Source: JAXMAF01 sp046350555 (GTDB taxonomy: Bacteria; Planctomycetota; Phycisphaerae; Phycisphaerales; SM1A02). Taken from it: 64,000 nt of DNA. The stretch covers positions 1 to 64,000 of the forward strand of contig JAXMAF010000014.1 in the NCBI GenBank assembly GCA_046350555.1. The letters run 5' to 3'. The position numbers and the translations under genes are program-made. The notes below the pieces were generated by a model, which was given only the letters and a program-made list of their open reading frames with translations, did no database searches and was not told where the DNA came from. Positions 18,330-26,998 of this stretch are shown here, piece by piece; the stretch's first letter is position 1; every line of letters begins with the position of its first letter.

Positions 18330-19685
18330 ATGACCTCACTCCTGGAACCCCCCGCATCGACACGCCGTCCCGGCGATGGCGCCGCCGCGGCGCCACGACC
18401 GGCGGGCGCGCCGCGCGATCCGGAGCGAGAGCTCCTGGTCGCGGCGCTCCGTCGGCGCACGCCGTGGTGGAAGCCCGTCGTGGCGCTGGCCTTCGTCGTC
18501 GGTGCCACCGGCGCGATCGTCGCCAGCGGTGCGATTCCGAGGATGGCGCGTCGCACCGAGGTCGCCGCGGCGGCCGAACGGCGCCACGCCGCGTCCCGGA
18601 GCGTCCAGCTCGCGACGATCAGGATGGCGCCGGCGACGCACGTCCTTGCGCTGCCGGGATCGACGCGGCCGGAGATGCAGGCGGACCTCTTCGCGCAGGC
18701 GACCGGCTACCTCCGCTCGCGCCACGTCGACATCGGCGACCGCGTGAAGCAGGGCGACGTCCTCGCCGAGATCGACATCCCGCTCGTGGACGAACAGCTT
18801 CGGCAGGCGGAGGCGGTGCTGAGCCAGGCGGAGGCCGCGCAGGTCGAGGCCGAGAGGACCCTCGAGCTCGCCAAGGCGACACTCGATCGATGGCTGAGCG
18901 TCGACGTGCGCGGCGCCGTCTCGCAGCAGGAACTCGACGAGAAGCGAAGCGCGTTCGAGGTCCGCCGCGCCTCCGCGGACGCGGCGAAGGCCACCGTCGA
19001 CGCGCGACGAGCCGATGTGCACCGATTGGAGAGCCAGCGGACATTCGGCACGATCACGGCGCCGTTCGATGGCACGATCACCGCGCGGCACTCCGAGATC
19101 GGCGACCTGGTGATGCCGCCGAGCGGCTCCGGCGGTTCGAACGGCGGCTCGGGAAGCTCGTCGTCGCGCGATCCGCTCTTCACCTTGGCGCGGCTGGACG
19201 TGCTTCGCGTGACGGTGGACGTGCCGCAGGGCGAGGCGTACGGCGTGAAGGTCGGCCAGAAGGCGGACATCGTCGTCCACGAGGTCAAGGACGGCGACTT
19301 CGAGGGTGTCGTGACGCGCACCGCGGGCGTGCTGGACGAGCGCTCGCGCACGCTGCGCGTCGAGATCACCGTCCCGAATCCCGACGGTGCGCTCATGGCG
19401 GGTACCTATGTGCAGGTCAAGTTCGAGATCGCCCCCGCATCGCCGGCGGTGATCATCCCCGGCGCCTCGCTCATCGTGCGCGCCGACGGCACCAAGGTGG
19501 CGATCGTCGACGCCAACAACGCGATCGCCTACGTGCCGGTGCGCGTCGGCCGCGACCTCGGCACCGAGGTCGAGATCGTCGACGGCTTGACGGGCACCGA
19601 GCGCGTGGTGGTCAACATGGGCGACGAGATGCCGGCGGGGACGGTGGTTGAGGCGGTGGGGTCGGTGAAGGCGACCAAGAAGTAG
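18330..19685 (+). CDS. RND efflux periplasmic adaptor
   Basis: A 451-residue membrane-fusion protein working with the RND permease just upstream. After a cytoplasmic N-terminus comes a membrane anchor (about residues 49-70), then the lipoyl half QATGYLRSRHVDIGDRVKQGDVLAEI, an alpha-hairpin of about 90 residues (LSQAEAAQVEAERTLELA), the second half ITAPFDGTITARHSEIGDLV, and barrel and membrane-proximal domains. A Gly/Ser-rich insertion (SGSGGSNGGSGSSSS, about residues 268-283) interrupts the region after the lipoyl domain. It sits downstream rather than upstream of its permease, the reverse of the usual mexAB/acrAB order. Co-transcription with TetR and the pump is expected. Confidence 0.93.
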   Translation: MTSLLEPPASTRRPGDGAAAAPRPAGAPRDPERELLVAALRRRTPWWKPVVALAFVVGATGAIVASGAIPRMARRTEVAAAAERRHAASRSVQLATIRMAPATHVLALPGSTRPEMQADLFAQATGYLRSRHVDIGDRVKQGDVLAEIDIPLVDEQLRQAEAVLSQAEAAQVEAERTLELAKATLDRWLSVDVRGAVSQQELDEKRSAFEVRRASADAAKATVDARRADVHRLESQRTFGTITAPFDGTITARHSEIGDLVMPPSGSGGSNGGSGSSSSRDPLFTLARLDVLRVTVDVPQGEAYGVKVGQKADIVVHEVKDGDFEGVVTRTAGVLDERSRTLRVEITVPNPDGALMAGTYVQVKFEIAPASPAVIIPGASLIVRADGTKVAIVDANNAIAYVPVRVGRDLGTEVEIVDGLTGTERVVVNMGDEMPAGTVVEAVGSVKATKK

Positions 19686-19695
19686 ACGCGAAAGA

Positions 19696-19735
19696 GTGCC
19701 GCGCCCTGAGCAACCACCGACGACGTTCGCGGCAC
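19696..19735. terminator. Possible bidirectional terminator hairpin
   Basis: GTGCCGCG at 19696-19703 pairs with CGCGGCAC at 19728-19735, with a loop of 24 bases. It lies between the convergent adaptor and DUF3185 genes. The long loop and lack of a T-run make it a weak call. Confidence 0.35.
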
Positions 19736-19757
19736 CCATCGACCACGACATCCCGCC

Positions 19758-19937
19758 TCACTTGCCGCGCCGCACCACCAGCAACAAGATGCCGGCAATG
19801 GCCGCCGCTGCGCCGCCGATGATGTACCACATCGTCTTGTCCGTGAACCGCCCCGTGAACGATTCGCTGACCTGATCGGCGAGCGAGTTCGACGAGTTCA
19901 GCCCGACGATGACCAGGATGGCCCCGATGACCAACAA
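19758..19937 (-). CDS. Small membrane protein, DUF3185 type
   Basis: A roughly 59-residue membrane protein read from a probable TTG start. Two hydrophobic segments (LLVIGAILVIVGL and WYIIGGAAAAIAGILLLVV) flank a soluble piece SLADQVSESFTGRFTDKTM, matching the layout of DUF3185 proteins, which have the 'FTGxxTDK' signature between two helices. A GGGAG motif lies directly before two in-frame TTG codons (19937 and 19934); no ATG in this frame fits. The ends are therefore uncertain, and a decayed start cannot be excluded. Function is unknown. It is convergent with the RND adaptor gene. Confidence 0.6.
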   Translation of the reverse strand: MLVIGAILVIVGLNSSNSLADQVSESFTGRFTDKTMWYIIGGAAAAIAGILLLVVRRGK

Positions 19938-20083
19938 GCTCCCAGACGGATCTGGCGATCATCACGCTCCCGTGAACGCCGCCCATTCTGTCGATCCAAC
20001 CGGACGCAACGCCCCAAAGCTGGTCACGGCCAGCCCAATGCAGTACCCTACGGATAGGCCACCGTCCAAATGCCTGATACCCC

Positions 20084-21193
20084 ATGCTCACTCGCCTTGA
20101 CGTCCAGAACTACCGCGGCTTCCAGTCTTTCCAGATGGACGGGCTGGCACGCGTCAATCTGCTGGTCGGCAAGAACAACAGCGGCAAGACGGCGCTGCTC
20201 GAAGCGTTCTACTTGCTCGCCTCCGGGGGGAGTCCGTCAGCGCTCACAGAAGCAGCAGCGCGACGTGGCGAGATGATCAGCGTCCGCGAAGGGCGTGACA
20301 CATATCCAGATCTGACGCACTTCTTCTTCGGACATGAACTCCGAGTCGGTGCGTCATTCTGCCTGAGAGCGGACAACGGCTATCCGGAATTCGTCGTCCG
20401 CATTACGGCATTGGATGACCCCTCCGAACAGGGTGCTCTGTTTGACACTGAACGCGATGCCCGGCTAACATACGGAGTGGTGTTCGAAGGCGCCATATCC
20501 CCGTGGGGGCGTGAACGTGGCCTTGGGGTGACCGACAAAGGCGCGCTGCTGCTGGATCCGAGATTCCGCGGACGCGCGGGTGCTGGGCCTGATCCGAGGG
20601 ACGTCCGACCGGCACTCTTTATACCCACTGATTCTCTGGGTCCGCGTCGCCTTGCCGAACTGTGGAGCCAAGTCATCCTAGATGCCCGGCAGACGGACGT
20701 CGTTGAGGCCATGAGGGTAATCGAAAAAGGGCTTTCACAGATTGTCTTTTTGCCGCTCGATTACAACTATACCAGTTACCGCTCCGCAAATTCACCCTGG
20801 GGAATCGTCGCCCTGCTCGATGATACTCCCAAGCCCATTCCGCTCGGAAGCATGGGCGACGGCATGCGTCGACTGTTGTCCTTGGCGACCGCTCTTAGCC
20901 GTGCCGGCAATGGCGTTCTCGTAATTGACGAAGTGGACACTGGCCTCCATTATTCGGTGATGGTGGATATGTGGAAACTTGTTATCGAGACTTCGAAGCG
21001 TCTTGGCATCCAAGTCTTTGCTGCTACGCATAGTTGGGACTGCATCGAAGGGCTCGGCGACTACTGTCGCGAGAATCCCGACATGGCGTGCGAGGTGGCG
21101 GTCCACAAGATCGAACGCTCGCTGACACAGAGCGTCACTTTTTCTGGCGACAGAATCCCTTCCGTTGTGGAAAACAAGGTCGAGATTCGTTGA
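20084..21193 (+). CDS. AAA family ATPase (OLD/ABC-ATPase type)
   Basis: A 369-residue P-loop ATPase of the AAA_15/AAA_21 type found in OLD nucleases and several anti-phage systems. The N-terminus MLTRLDVQNYRGFQSFQM is typical; Walker A is GKNNSGKT (29-36); an ABC-signature-like GSMGDGMRRLL (255-265) precedes Walker B VLVIDEVD (278-285) and the switch ATHSWDC (His316). No TOPRIM domain is fused; instead a TOPRIM-like DUF3226 protein follows directly, ATG abutting the TGA. Codon use is clearly AT-richer than the neighbours (frequent AAA, ATT, TTT, GTT), suggesting transfer. It probably acts with the next gene as an ATP-gated sensor or effector, likely in defence. The activating signal cannot be told from sequence. 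Confidence 0.88.
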   Translation: MLTRLDVQNYRGFQSFQMDGLARVNLLVGKNNSGKTALLEAFYLLASGGSPSALTEAAARRGEMISVREGRDTYPDLTHFFFGHELRVGASFCLRADNGYPEFVVRITALDDPSEQGALFDTERDARLTYGVVFEGAISPWGRERGLGVTDKGALLLDPRFRGRAGAGPDPRDVRPALFIPTDSLGPRRLAELWSQVILDARQTDVVEAMRVIEKGLSQIVFLPLDYNYTSYRSANSPWGIVALLDDTPKPIPLGSMGDGMRRLLSLATALSRAGNGVLVIDEVDTGLHYSVMVDMWKLVIETSKRLGIQVFAATHSWDCIEGLGDYCRENPDMACEVAVHKIERSLTQSVTFSGDRIPSVVENKVEIR

Positions 21194-21850
21194 ATGGCTT
21201 CGGGTGCAGCCAAACCAGTACTTTGCGTAGAGGGACAGCACGATTGCTTCGTCGTGATCAACTTGATGATGCAGCACGGCGTCCCATGGACGAAAGGTCG
21301 GGAGCCGGTCGAGATCAAAGACTGCAAGAATGATGTCGGAGTTCTTGCTGCTATTCAGAACGAAATCGATGCCGCGAAAGGCACGGGGCGTGCGGTCGGC
21401 TTTGTCGTTGACATCGACACTACTGCTGGCAGTCGATGGTCGTGCGTTGAGAAGGCCCTGAAGGCGGTCGGCTTGGAACCCCCCACTCAACCAGTCGACG
21501 GCGGATACGTTGAAGAATCGACGACGCTGAAAGTCCGAGTCGGTGTCTGGTTGATGCCGGACAACAAGCTTCACGGAGGCGACCTTGAGGACTTACTTAA
21601 AACGCTACTTCCTGTGAATGATCGCCTCTATGCATTTGCAGAAGAATGCAGCGGACACGCGCTTTCGCATGGCGCTACGTATGCCGATCCGAAGGATCGA
21701 AAGAAAGCGAACTTGCATTGTTGGCTTGCGTGGCACGAAGAGCCTGGCATGCCATATGGCCAAGCGATCTGTCGCAAGTATTTTGAGTCACATAGCGTTG
21801 AGGCCGCCGCATTTGCGGCATGGTTCAAGTCGCTGTTTCGCATCCCTTGA
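21194..21850 (+). CDS. DUF3226/TOPRIM-like protein
   Basis: A 218-residue protein resembling DUF3226, a family distantly related to TOPRIM nucleases. The TOPRIM-type acidic residues can be seen: Glu13 and Asp17 in LCVEGQHDCF, then Asp73 and Asp75 in GFVVDIDTT. LWLMPDNK-like sequence VGVWLMPDNKLHGGDLEDLL follows, another DUF3226 mark. The start touches the stop of the ATPase gene, so the two are translated together. Organisation is like PARIS (AriA ATPase with AriB TOPRIM) or a split OLD nuclease, with DUF3226 in place of the DUF4435 or fused TOPRIM. Nuclease activity is inferred from the motif, not shown. Like its partner it is AT-richer than the genome around it. Confidence 0.82.
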   Translation: MASGAAKPVLCVEGQHDCFVVINLMMQHGVPWTKGREPVEIKDCKNDVGVLAAIQNEIDAAKGTGRAVGFVVDIDTTAGSRWSCVEKALKAVGLEPPTQPVDGGYVEESTTLKVRVGVWLMPDNKLHGGDLEDLLKTLLPVNDRLYAFAEECSGHALSHGATYADPKDRKKANLHCWLAWHEEPGMPYGQAICRKYFESHSVEAAAFAAWFKSLFRIP

Positions 21851-22061
21851 CTGATACGGCTCCCAGTTACGCAAGCGTCCGCCCGAGCCCGTCCGTCCTC
21901 TTTTATGTAATGCCGCTTTGCGGCCGGATCGTGGATCTTTGGATTGTGATCATGCTCTTTGGCGACCCCATGCGCCCCACTGCTCTCGTGCGTCCGAGCA
22001 CCGACTGTTACGCCGAACACCGCAAGTACCGACCTGCCGACAACACGCCATTCCGCCCGTC

Positions 22062-22592
22062 TCACGGCCCCTCCGACAGCTTCCCGTGCAACCACGCCCG
22101 CGCAAACGTCCAGCGCTTCTTGAGCGTCGTGACGCCGATGCCGACGCACGTGGCCGCCTGAACGTCCGTCAGCTCGGCGTAGACCTTCGCCTCGATGATG
22201 CGCACGAGCTGCGGATCGGTCCGTTCGAGCTCGGTCATCGCGGCCTCGAGCGCCTCGAGCTTCTCCCAGCCGCCGAACTCGGTGAGCGCGACGGCGACCA
22301 GGTCGTCCAGCGGCTGGCGCGTCCAGGTGCCGCCTCGCTTCTGGGAGTTGCGCGCCCGGGCGTGATCGATGAGCAGGCGACGCATGGAGTACGCCAGCAC
22401 GCCCATGCAGCGGTCGCGGTCGACCAGCGGAAGGTCGCGCCGCAGCCGAAGCCACGCCTCGTTCACCAGCGCGGTCGCCTGGAGCGTGTGGCCGCGGCGT
22501 TCGCCGGCGAGCAGTCGTTGCGCCAGGCCCCGCAGTTCCGGATAGCAGAGGGTGACGAGCGCATCGAACTCGGCGGACTCGCGGGCGTCCAT
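22062..22592 (-). CDS. ECF-type RNA polymerase sigma factor
   Basis: A 176-residue extracytoplasmic-function sigma factor of the planctomycete type (TIGR02999-like). Region 2 is seen as LVTLCYPELRGLAQRLL and HTLQATALVNEAWLRL, with LLIDHARARNSQKRGG at the end of region 2; region 4 contains LTDVQAATCVGIGVTTLKKRWTFARAWL, the helix-turn-helix. The start at 22592 fits family length; the frame extends upstream without similarity. It lies 143 bp downstream of the kinase-TPR gene in the same direction, the reverse of the usual sigma-then-kinase order (compare 59.2-59.8 kb). It presumably drives genes under control of that kinase. Confidence 0.85.
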   Translation of the reverse strand: MDARESAEFDALVTLCYPELRGLAQRLLAGERRGHTLQATALVNEAWLRLRRDLPLVDRDRCMGVLAYSMRRLLIDHARARNSQKRGGTWTRQPLDDLVAVALTEFGGWEKLEALEAAMTELERTDPQLVRIIEAKVYAELTDVQAATCVGIGVTTLKKRWTFARAWLHGKLSEGP

Positions 22593-22735
22593 GGCGACAG
22601 CATACCGAAGGAGCGCCGCGTTCTTCGGCGCTTCGGCGGTGCCGCGGGCTCCCTCGACGTTCGTCCGCTCGCGGCTCGTCTTGCGCCTCGCGTTGCCCGA
22701 GCGAAACCCGCCGCGGCGCCCGCATGCCGAGACGG

Positions 22736-25261
22736 TCATGCACCCGGCGATGGCGACGATCCGATCACATCAGGCATCCGCTGCCACTCGGCGGCCTTGG
22801 CGTCGTACCCCTTGCCCGGCTCCGCCGCGTCCCACGCGCGGTAGAGCGCCGACAAACGTCCTGCGATGTTGCCCGGAAACGCCTCCGCCGGCCCTTGTCT
22901 CGCTTCCCACGCCTGCATGGACTCGAGCAGCATCGCCTCGGCATCGGCGAACCGGCCTTCCTTGACCAGCACATCCGTCACGCTGCACACCGCGTTGAGC
23001 GTGCTCCGATGGTCATCGCCGAGCAGGCGCCGACGCCGTTCAAGTCCTTCCCTGTAGAGAGCCTCTGCTTCGTTGAACTTGCCTTGCGTCTCGAACAGGT
23101 AACCAAGACTCATGATGGCAAGGACTGTCTGCGGATCGTCGTCGCCCGCAGCGACTCGGAGCCCGGCCAGCGCCTTGCACATGTACGTCTCGGCTTCCGG
23201 CAGCGAGCCCTGGAGCTGTCGCAACACGGCCAGATCGATCATCGCGTCGAGCGTCTCCGAGTCGTTCTCGCCGAGGACCCGGCGGGCGATCTCCAAGGCC
23301 TCGCGGCACTGCCTTTCGGCGTCAACGTAATCATGCCGGTCCCGCGACAGGAGCGACAAGGCGCGCAGCGCGACGATCGTGTCGTGATGCTCCTCGCCGT
23401 GCAGTTGACGGCTCATCCGCACCGCGTCGCGAAGGAACGGCTCTGCCTCATTCGACTTTCCCTGGTCCAGCAGCAGGAACCCCACGCTGAACGTCGACTG
23501 CAACGTGGCGGGATCCTGGTCGCCCAGGAGACGCCGACGCGTCGACTGCGCCGCCTCCAGCAGCGGGCGGGCTTGATCGGCATGGGAAAGCGCTCGATAG
23601 ATCTCGCCGAGCGTCTGCCTGAGCTGGGCGTCGACGAGGGGTTGGTCCTTGAAACGCCGGTCGATTGCGGCAATCGAAGGCTGCAGGATCGTCCGGTCGA
23701 TGAACGCCACGGCGAGGTCCGTCGCGTTGATCGGATCGAGCAGGCGCGACAGCGCCTCGCGCTCGTTCGACCGCTCCGCGTCGCCGCCCGGCCCGCGCGC
23801 GACGTCGGCGTCCACGTGCTCGATGCGTGCGAGGCGTTCGCGAAGATCGCGCATCAGCATCGCGCCCGCCTCGGCGCGATCGATGTGCTCCAGCATGTCC
23901 GCCTGGAATTCCGCGACCTGTCTGGTCTCCTCCGCTCGGGCCTGCGCTTCGATGCGCGCCCGGGCCTCCCCGACTCCGAACCAGATCGCGACGATGGTCG
24001 CCACCACGAGCATCGTCGCGACGGCTGCGCCGACGAGGACGGAACCGCGGTGGCGACGCACGAACTTCCCGATTCGATAGGTGAGGGACTCCGGGCCGAC
24101 GACAAGGACTTCATCGCGCAGGTGCCGACCGATCTCGGCGCCGAGGGCTTCGGCGGAGGCATATCGGCGGTCGGGCTCGATCTCGAGCGCGCAGCGGACG
24201 ATCCAGGTCAGCTCGCGCCGGATCGCATGGCGAAGTTCGCCGACTTCGGTCGCCCGTGCCGCTGCGGCGGCGGCCTGCTCTTCGTCCGACATCGCCTCGC
24301 ACACCGCCGGCAATGTCGGTCGTGGCGCCTCGCGAACCAACCCATAGAGCTCGTCGATCGGAAGCCGGTCGAGCTCGTCGGGATCGAGCGGCGTCCTGCC
24401 GACCAGCAGTTCGCACAGCAGCGATCCAAGGCTGAACACATCCGCGGGCGGACCGATCGGCGCGCCCGGGCGCGTCTGCTCCGGCGCCATGTAGGCCGGC
24501 GTTCCGAGGATCTTCCGGTGTGCATGAAGTTCCGACTGGACGCGACGGGGCCGACTCATCGCCTTGGCGATCCCGAAGTCCACGACAACCGGACGGGGAC
24601 GGCCATCGACGTCCGCCACGAGGATGTTCCACGGCGTCAGGTCGCGGTGAATGACACCGCGCCGATGGGTGTATGCGATCGCATCACAGACCTGGCGGAA
24701 CATGCCGAGTCGCGCGTCGAGCGGCAGGCGCTTGCTGTCGCAATGGTGCGTGATCGGCACGCCCGAAACGAAGGGCATCGCGAACCACGGTCGTCCATCG
24801 GGCGTGGCGCCCGCATCCAGGATCGCGGCGATCCCGGGGTGATCGAGTTGGGCGAGCGTCTCGCGCTCATCCTCGAAGCGCGCGAGCAGATCCGCCGATC
24901 CCATGCCAGGTCGAAGGATCTTGATCGCGACCCGCTGCGAGAAGGGGTCGGCTCTCACGCCTTCATAGACCTCGCTCGCCAAGCCACCGCCAACAAGCCG
25001 GACGAGTTCGAACTGACCCACGCGCGTGCCCGGCGCGAGGCTTGCGTCGACGTGCTGCGATCCGACCTCTGGCGCGGACGAACCACCGCGCAGCGCGGCA
25101 TCTCGCGCCGAGATGACATCGTGAATCGCCAGCAGGCGCTCGACTTCATCGGCGAGGCGCGGACTCTCGATCCGCAGCGCGCTGAGATGGCCTTCCCTCG
25201 CCGCCAACGGGAGTTCGACCGCCTCCAGGAACGCCGCTTCGAGCCGCAACGTATCCGCCAC
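22736..25261 (-). CDS. Ser/Thr protein kinase with TPR repeats
   Basis: An 841-residue transmembrane kinase. I start at GTG 25261, which has a GGAG five bases upstream. Kinase motifs: a Gly-rich loop GGGLASEVYEG (about 91-101), Lys114 in VAIKIL, HRDLTPWN (205-212), DFG (228-230) and GTPAYMAPEQ. The glycine loop is slightly unusual (GGGLAS rather than GxGGMG). A single membrane helix (about 425-445) separates it from a periplasmic part made of 42-residue TPR repeats with the ALxxxRRxLGxxxxxT pattern. The order kinase-TM-TPR is typical of planctomycete kinases controlling an ECF sigma factor, here 22062-22592. The signal and substrate are unknown. Confidence 0.88.
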   Translation of the reverse strand: MADTLRLEAAFLEAVELPLAAREGHLSALRIESPRLADEVERLLAIHDVISARDAALRGGSSAPEVGSQHVDASLAPGTRVGQFELVRLVGGGLASEVYEGVRADPFSQRVAIKILRPGMGSADLLARFEDERETLAQLDHPGIAAILDAGATPDGRPWFAMPFVSGVPITHHCDSKRLPLDARLGMFRQVCDAIAYTHRRGVIHRDLTPWNILVADVDGRPRPVVVDFGIAKAMSRPRRVQSELHAHRKILGTPAYMAPEQTRPGAPIGPPADVFSLGSLLCELLVGRTPLDPDELDRLPIDELYGLVREAPRPTLPAVCEAMSDEEQAAAAAARATEVGELRHAIRRELTWIVRCALEIEPDRRYASAEALGAEIGRHLRDEVLVVGPESLTYRIGKFVRRHRGSVLVGAAVATMLVVATIVAIWFGVGEARARIEAQARAEETRQVAEFQADMLEHIDRAEAGAMLMRDLRERLARIEHVDADVARGPGGDAERSNEREALSRLLDPINATDLAVAFIDRTILQPSIAAIDRRFKDQPLVDAQLRQTLGEIYRALSHADQARPLLEAAQSTRRRLLGDQDPATLQSTFSVGFLLLDQGKSNEAEPFLRDAVRMSRQLHGEEHHDTIVALRALSLLSRDRHDYVDAERQCREALEIARRVLGENDSETLDAMIDLAVLRQLQGSLPEAETYMCKALAGLRVAAGDDDPQTVLAIMSLGYLFETQGKFNEAEALYREGLERRRRLLGDDHRSTLNAVCSVTDVLVKEGRFADAEAMLLESMQAWEARQGPAEAFPGNIAGRLSALYRAWDAAEPGKGYDAKAAEWQRMPDVIGSSPSPGA

Positions 25262-25579
25262 GGGGTCTCCTGGGGGTGAATGAAATCGTTCAGCCCTGCC
25301 GCTGACCCAACAGTAGAGCGAGAATTGCACGCTCGGAGGGCGCTTGGCGTGGTTCGCAGGGCGATCGCGGGGCTGGGATCGGTGGCGCTCGGTTCCGCGC
25401 TCCCGACCGTCACGATCGCCCGTGTGGTGTGTTGCACGCAGATCGTGCCTCTTGGACGAACGACTCCTGGCTCTGGCAAGGCGCCGCGATGAACGCTCAT
25501 TCGCCAATGCATGCAGGAGCGGCGACACCGCCAGAGGCAAGTGCGCTTGCGCCGATCCCGTGGACAGCCGTGTCCAGTT

Positions 25580-25855
25580 TCATCCCTCGCACGGCGCGGC
25601 CAACGTCGTGCCGAACATCCATCCCGGGCTGAGGTGCGCGAAGGCGGGCAGGTTGCACGCCAGGATCATGCTGTTGGTGCCGGAGTCGTTGATCATCGAC
25701 TTCGTGAAGGCCATCTCGCCGGCGAACGCCGGCGTGACGCCGTTGGAGGCGACGAGCGTCTGCGCACCATCGTTGGCGTCGACGTCCCCAAGCTGCGTGC
25801 TGCCCGTCATGGAGACGACACCGTCGCCGCGCGGCGCGAGGTGCGGCCATGGTGA
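25580..25855 (-). pseudogene. C-terminal remnant of a secreted protein
   Basis: A minus-strand frame with the strong third-position G/C bias of real genes in this genome, reading WPHLAPRGDGVVSMTGS, then LGDVDANDGAQTLVASNG and SGTNSMILACNLPAF before a stop. The composition (Asn, Gly, Ser, Thr, aromatic) is that of a planctomycete extracellular protein. There is no signal peptide or credible start in this frame; an ATG with a GGGGAG motif lies just upstream (25850) but in another frame, so a frameshift at the start or an N-terminal deletion is likely. It sits immediately after repeat R1 copy B, in the same orientation. I do not recognise the family. Confidence 0.45.
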
Positions 25856-25963
25856 AGTCTCCCCTGCTCAGCAGGAAACAACGGATGAGCGCGCGGTCAG
25901 GAGCGAAAGCCGCGGGCGCGGAACGCGGCACGGGTCCACGTGGGAGCGCGCGGGCCGCACCGT

Positions 25964-26065
25964 GACACGGATTCCAGTAGACCTCCATGCGTTCAACCCC
26001 TTGCCCACAGCGGCGTCTCACGGCTGAACTGGGCTGGGTGGGGCGCGAGAATCAACGGGGACGCG
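25964..26065 (-). repeat. Dispersed repeat R1, copy B
   Basis: Inverted copy of R1. Its reverse complement aligns with 48426-48515 over about 80 bases, including AACCCAGTT/AGCCCAGTT, GACGCCG, GTGGGCAAGG, GTTGAAC (25991-25997 on the minus strand) and then GCATGGAGGTCTACTGGAATCC. The end near 26033-26065 (GGGTGGGGCGCGAG) is shared with copy A. Confidence 0.75.
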
Positions 26066-26196
26066 ACTGAGTCCTTCAAGACGGCGGCGACCGCCGAGCG
26101 AGCGACGTGGACAAACTTCTGGACGATTCGCCGGGCAGCAAGTAGGATCGGCGCGACGTTACCAGACTGCTCATTTCCCATGCCCCGGAGGTCGAC

Positions 26197-26997
26197 GTGA
26201 ATGCCAAGGTGATGATCGAAGAATGCGGAACCGGCTACAAGGAGATGCGTCTCCGCCAGATCCGCAAGAAGGCGCTCGAGGTCATTCCCAAGAAGCCCGG
26301 TCCCGGCCCCGATCCGCCGCCGCCGACGCTCGTGCCCCCGGGCGCGATCGGAATCTTCATCGCGAAGAAGGGCAGCGGCGTGCTCGACCAGGTGCGCGAA
26401 GCCGCCACCAAGGGCGGCGCGGTCGCGGACAAGTTCGCCGCCAAGCTCACCAGCCAGCTCAAGAAGCGCAAGACCATGTCGGTGGGCGACGCGGTCGACC
26501 TGATCGCGAAGCAGTCGGTCTTCGCCGACGTTCGCTACGGCGGCGCCACCGTGTGCAACGGACTCTTCGTCCCGAAGGGGCTCGACTGCGCCGTCGTGCT
26601 CCTGCCCTACAACGGCGGTCGGCTGCTGGCGGATGGATTCCAGTTGGCCGAGTATCTCCAGGACGGAACGAAGGATGGCCTCGAGGGGATCGCGGTGGTG
26701 TCGCAGCCACCGCTGAGCGCGGCCGAGATCGCCGCGCACCTCGCGGTTCCCGAGGACCAGATCGAACTCAACGTGGGCTTCGCGTCGTGGTGCGACACGA
26801 CCGCGTGGGCCGTGGCGGCGGTGGTGGCCGTGGCGGTTCTCGTGGTGGTGGCGCTGGCGACGGCCGGATGCGTTGCCGTCGTGGACAAGCACCTGTCGGA
26901 AGCGCAGATCAAGAAGCTCGGACCGGCCGCGTCGGCGCGCAAGATGCTCGACCTGCGCCGCACGGCGCTTCGGGAACTGGCGGGCGTCAAGGCCTGA
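26197..26997 (+). CDS. Unknown protein, first gene of HTTM operon
   Basis: A 266-residue protein from a GTG start with a clear GGAGG five bases upstream. I do not recognise it. It begins with a charged segment, has a Pro/Gly-rich linker (KPGPGPDPPPPTLVPPG, about 33-50), a soluble middle (AIGIFIAKKGSGVLDQVREA and MSVGDAVDLIAKQSVF) and one long hydrophobic helix near the C-terminus (AWAVAAVVAVAVLVVVALA, about 205-228), with a short basic tail. A Cys precedes the helix (ASWCDTTAW) and another ends it. There is no signal peptide, so the protein is probably tail-anchored with its bulk in the cytoplasm. It ends one base before the next gene, so all three genes here form one operon. Function may be a substrate or chaperone for the HTTM protein, but that is a guess. 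Confidence 0.7.
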   Translation: MNAKVMIEECGTGYKEMRLRQIRKKALEVIPKKPGPGPDPPPPTLVPPGAIGIFIAKKGSGVLDQVREAATKGGAVADKFAAKLTSQLKKRKTMSVGDAVDLIAKQSVFADVRYGGATVCNGLFVPKGLDCAVVLLPYNGGRLLADGFQLAEYLQDGTKDGLEGIAVVSQPPLSAAEIAAHLAVPEDQIELNVGFASWCDTTAWAVAAVVAVAVLVVVALATAGCVAVVDKHLSEAQIKKLGPAASARKMLDLRRTALRELAGVKA

Positions 26998-26998
26998 C

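Larger units (their letters stand above)
25262..26196. other. Gene-poor region with remnant and R1 repeat
   Basis: About 930 bp between the kinase and the HTTM operon. It holds the coding remnant at 25580-25855 (minus) and repeat R1 copy B at 25964-26065. The rest (25262-25579 and 25856-25963) has open frames in several phases but no recognisable protein. It is a likely insertion and deletion hot spot. Confidence 0.5.

Noticed and set aside
14279..18556. A minus-strand frame of about 1400 codons opposite the TetR and RND genes
   Set aside because: Arg/Asp/His-rich shadow of the RND gene with no recognisable domain.
25497..26021. A minus-strand frame from ATG 25850 with a GGGGAG ribosome binding site
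   Set aside because: The protein it gives (Arg/His-rich) has no coding bias; the real coding bias lies in another frame at 25580-25855.
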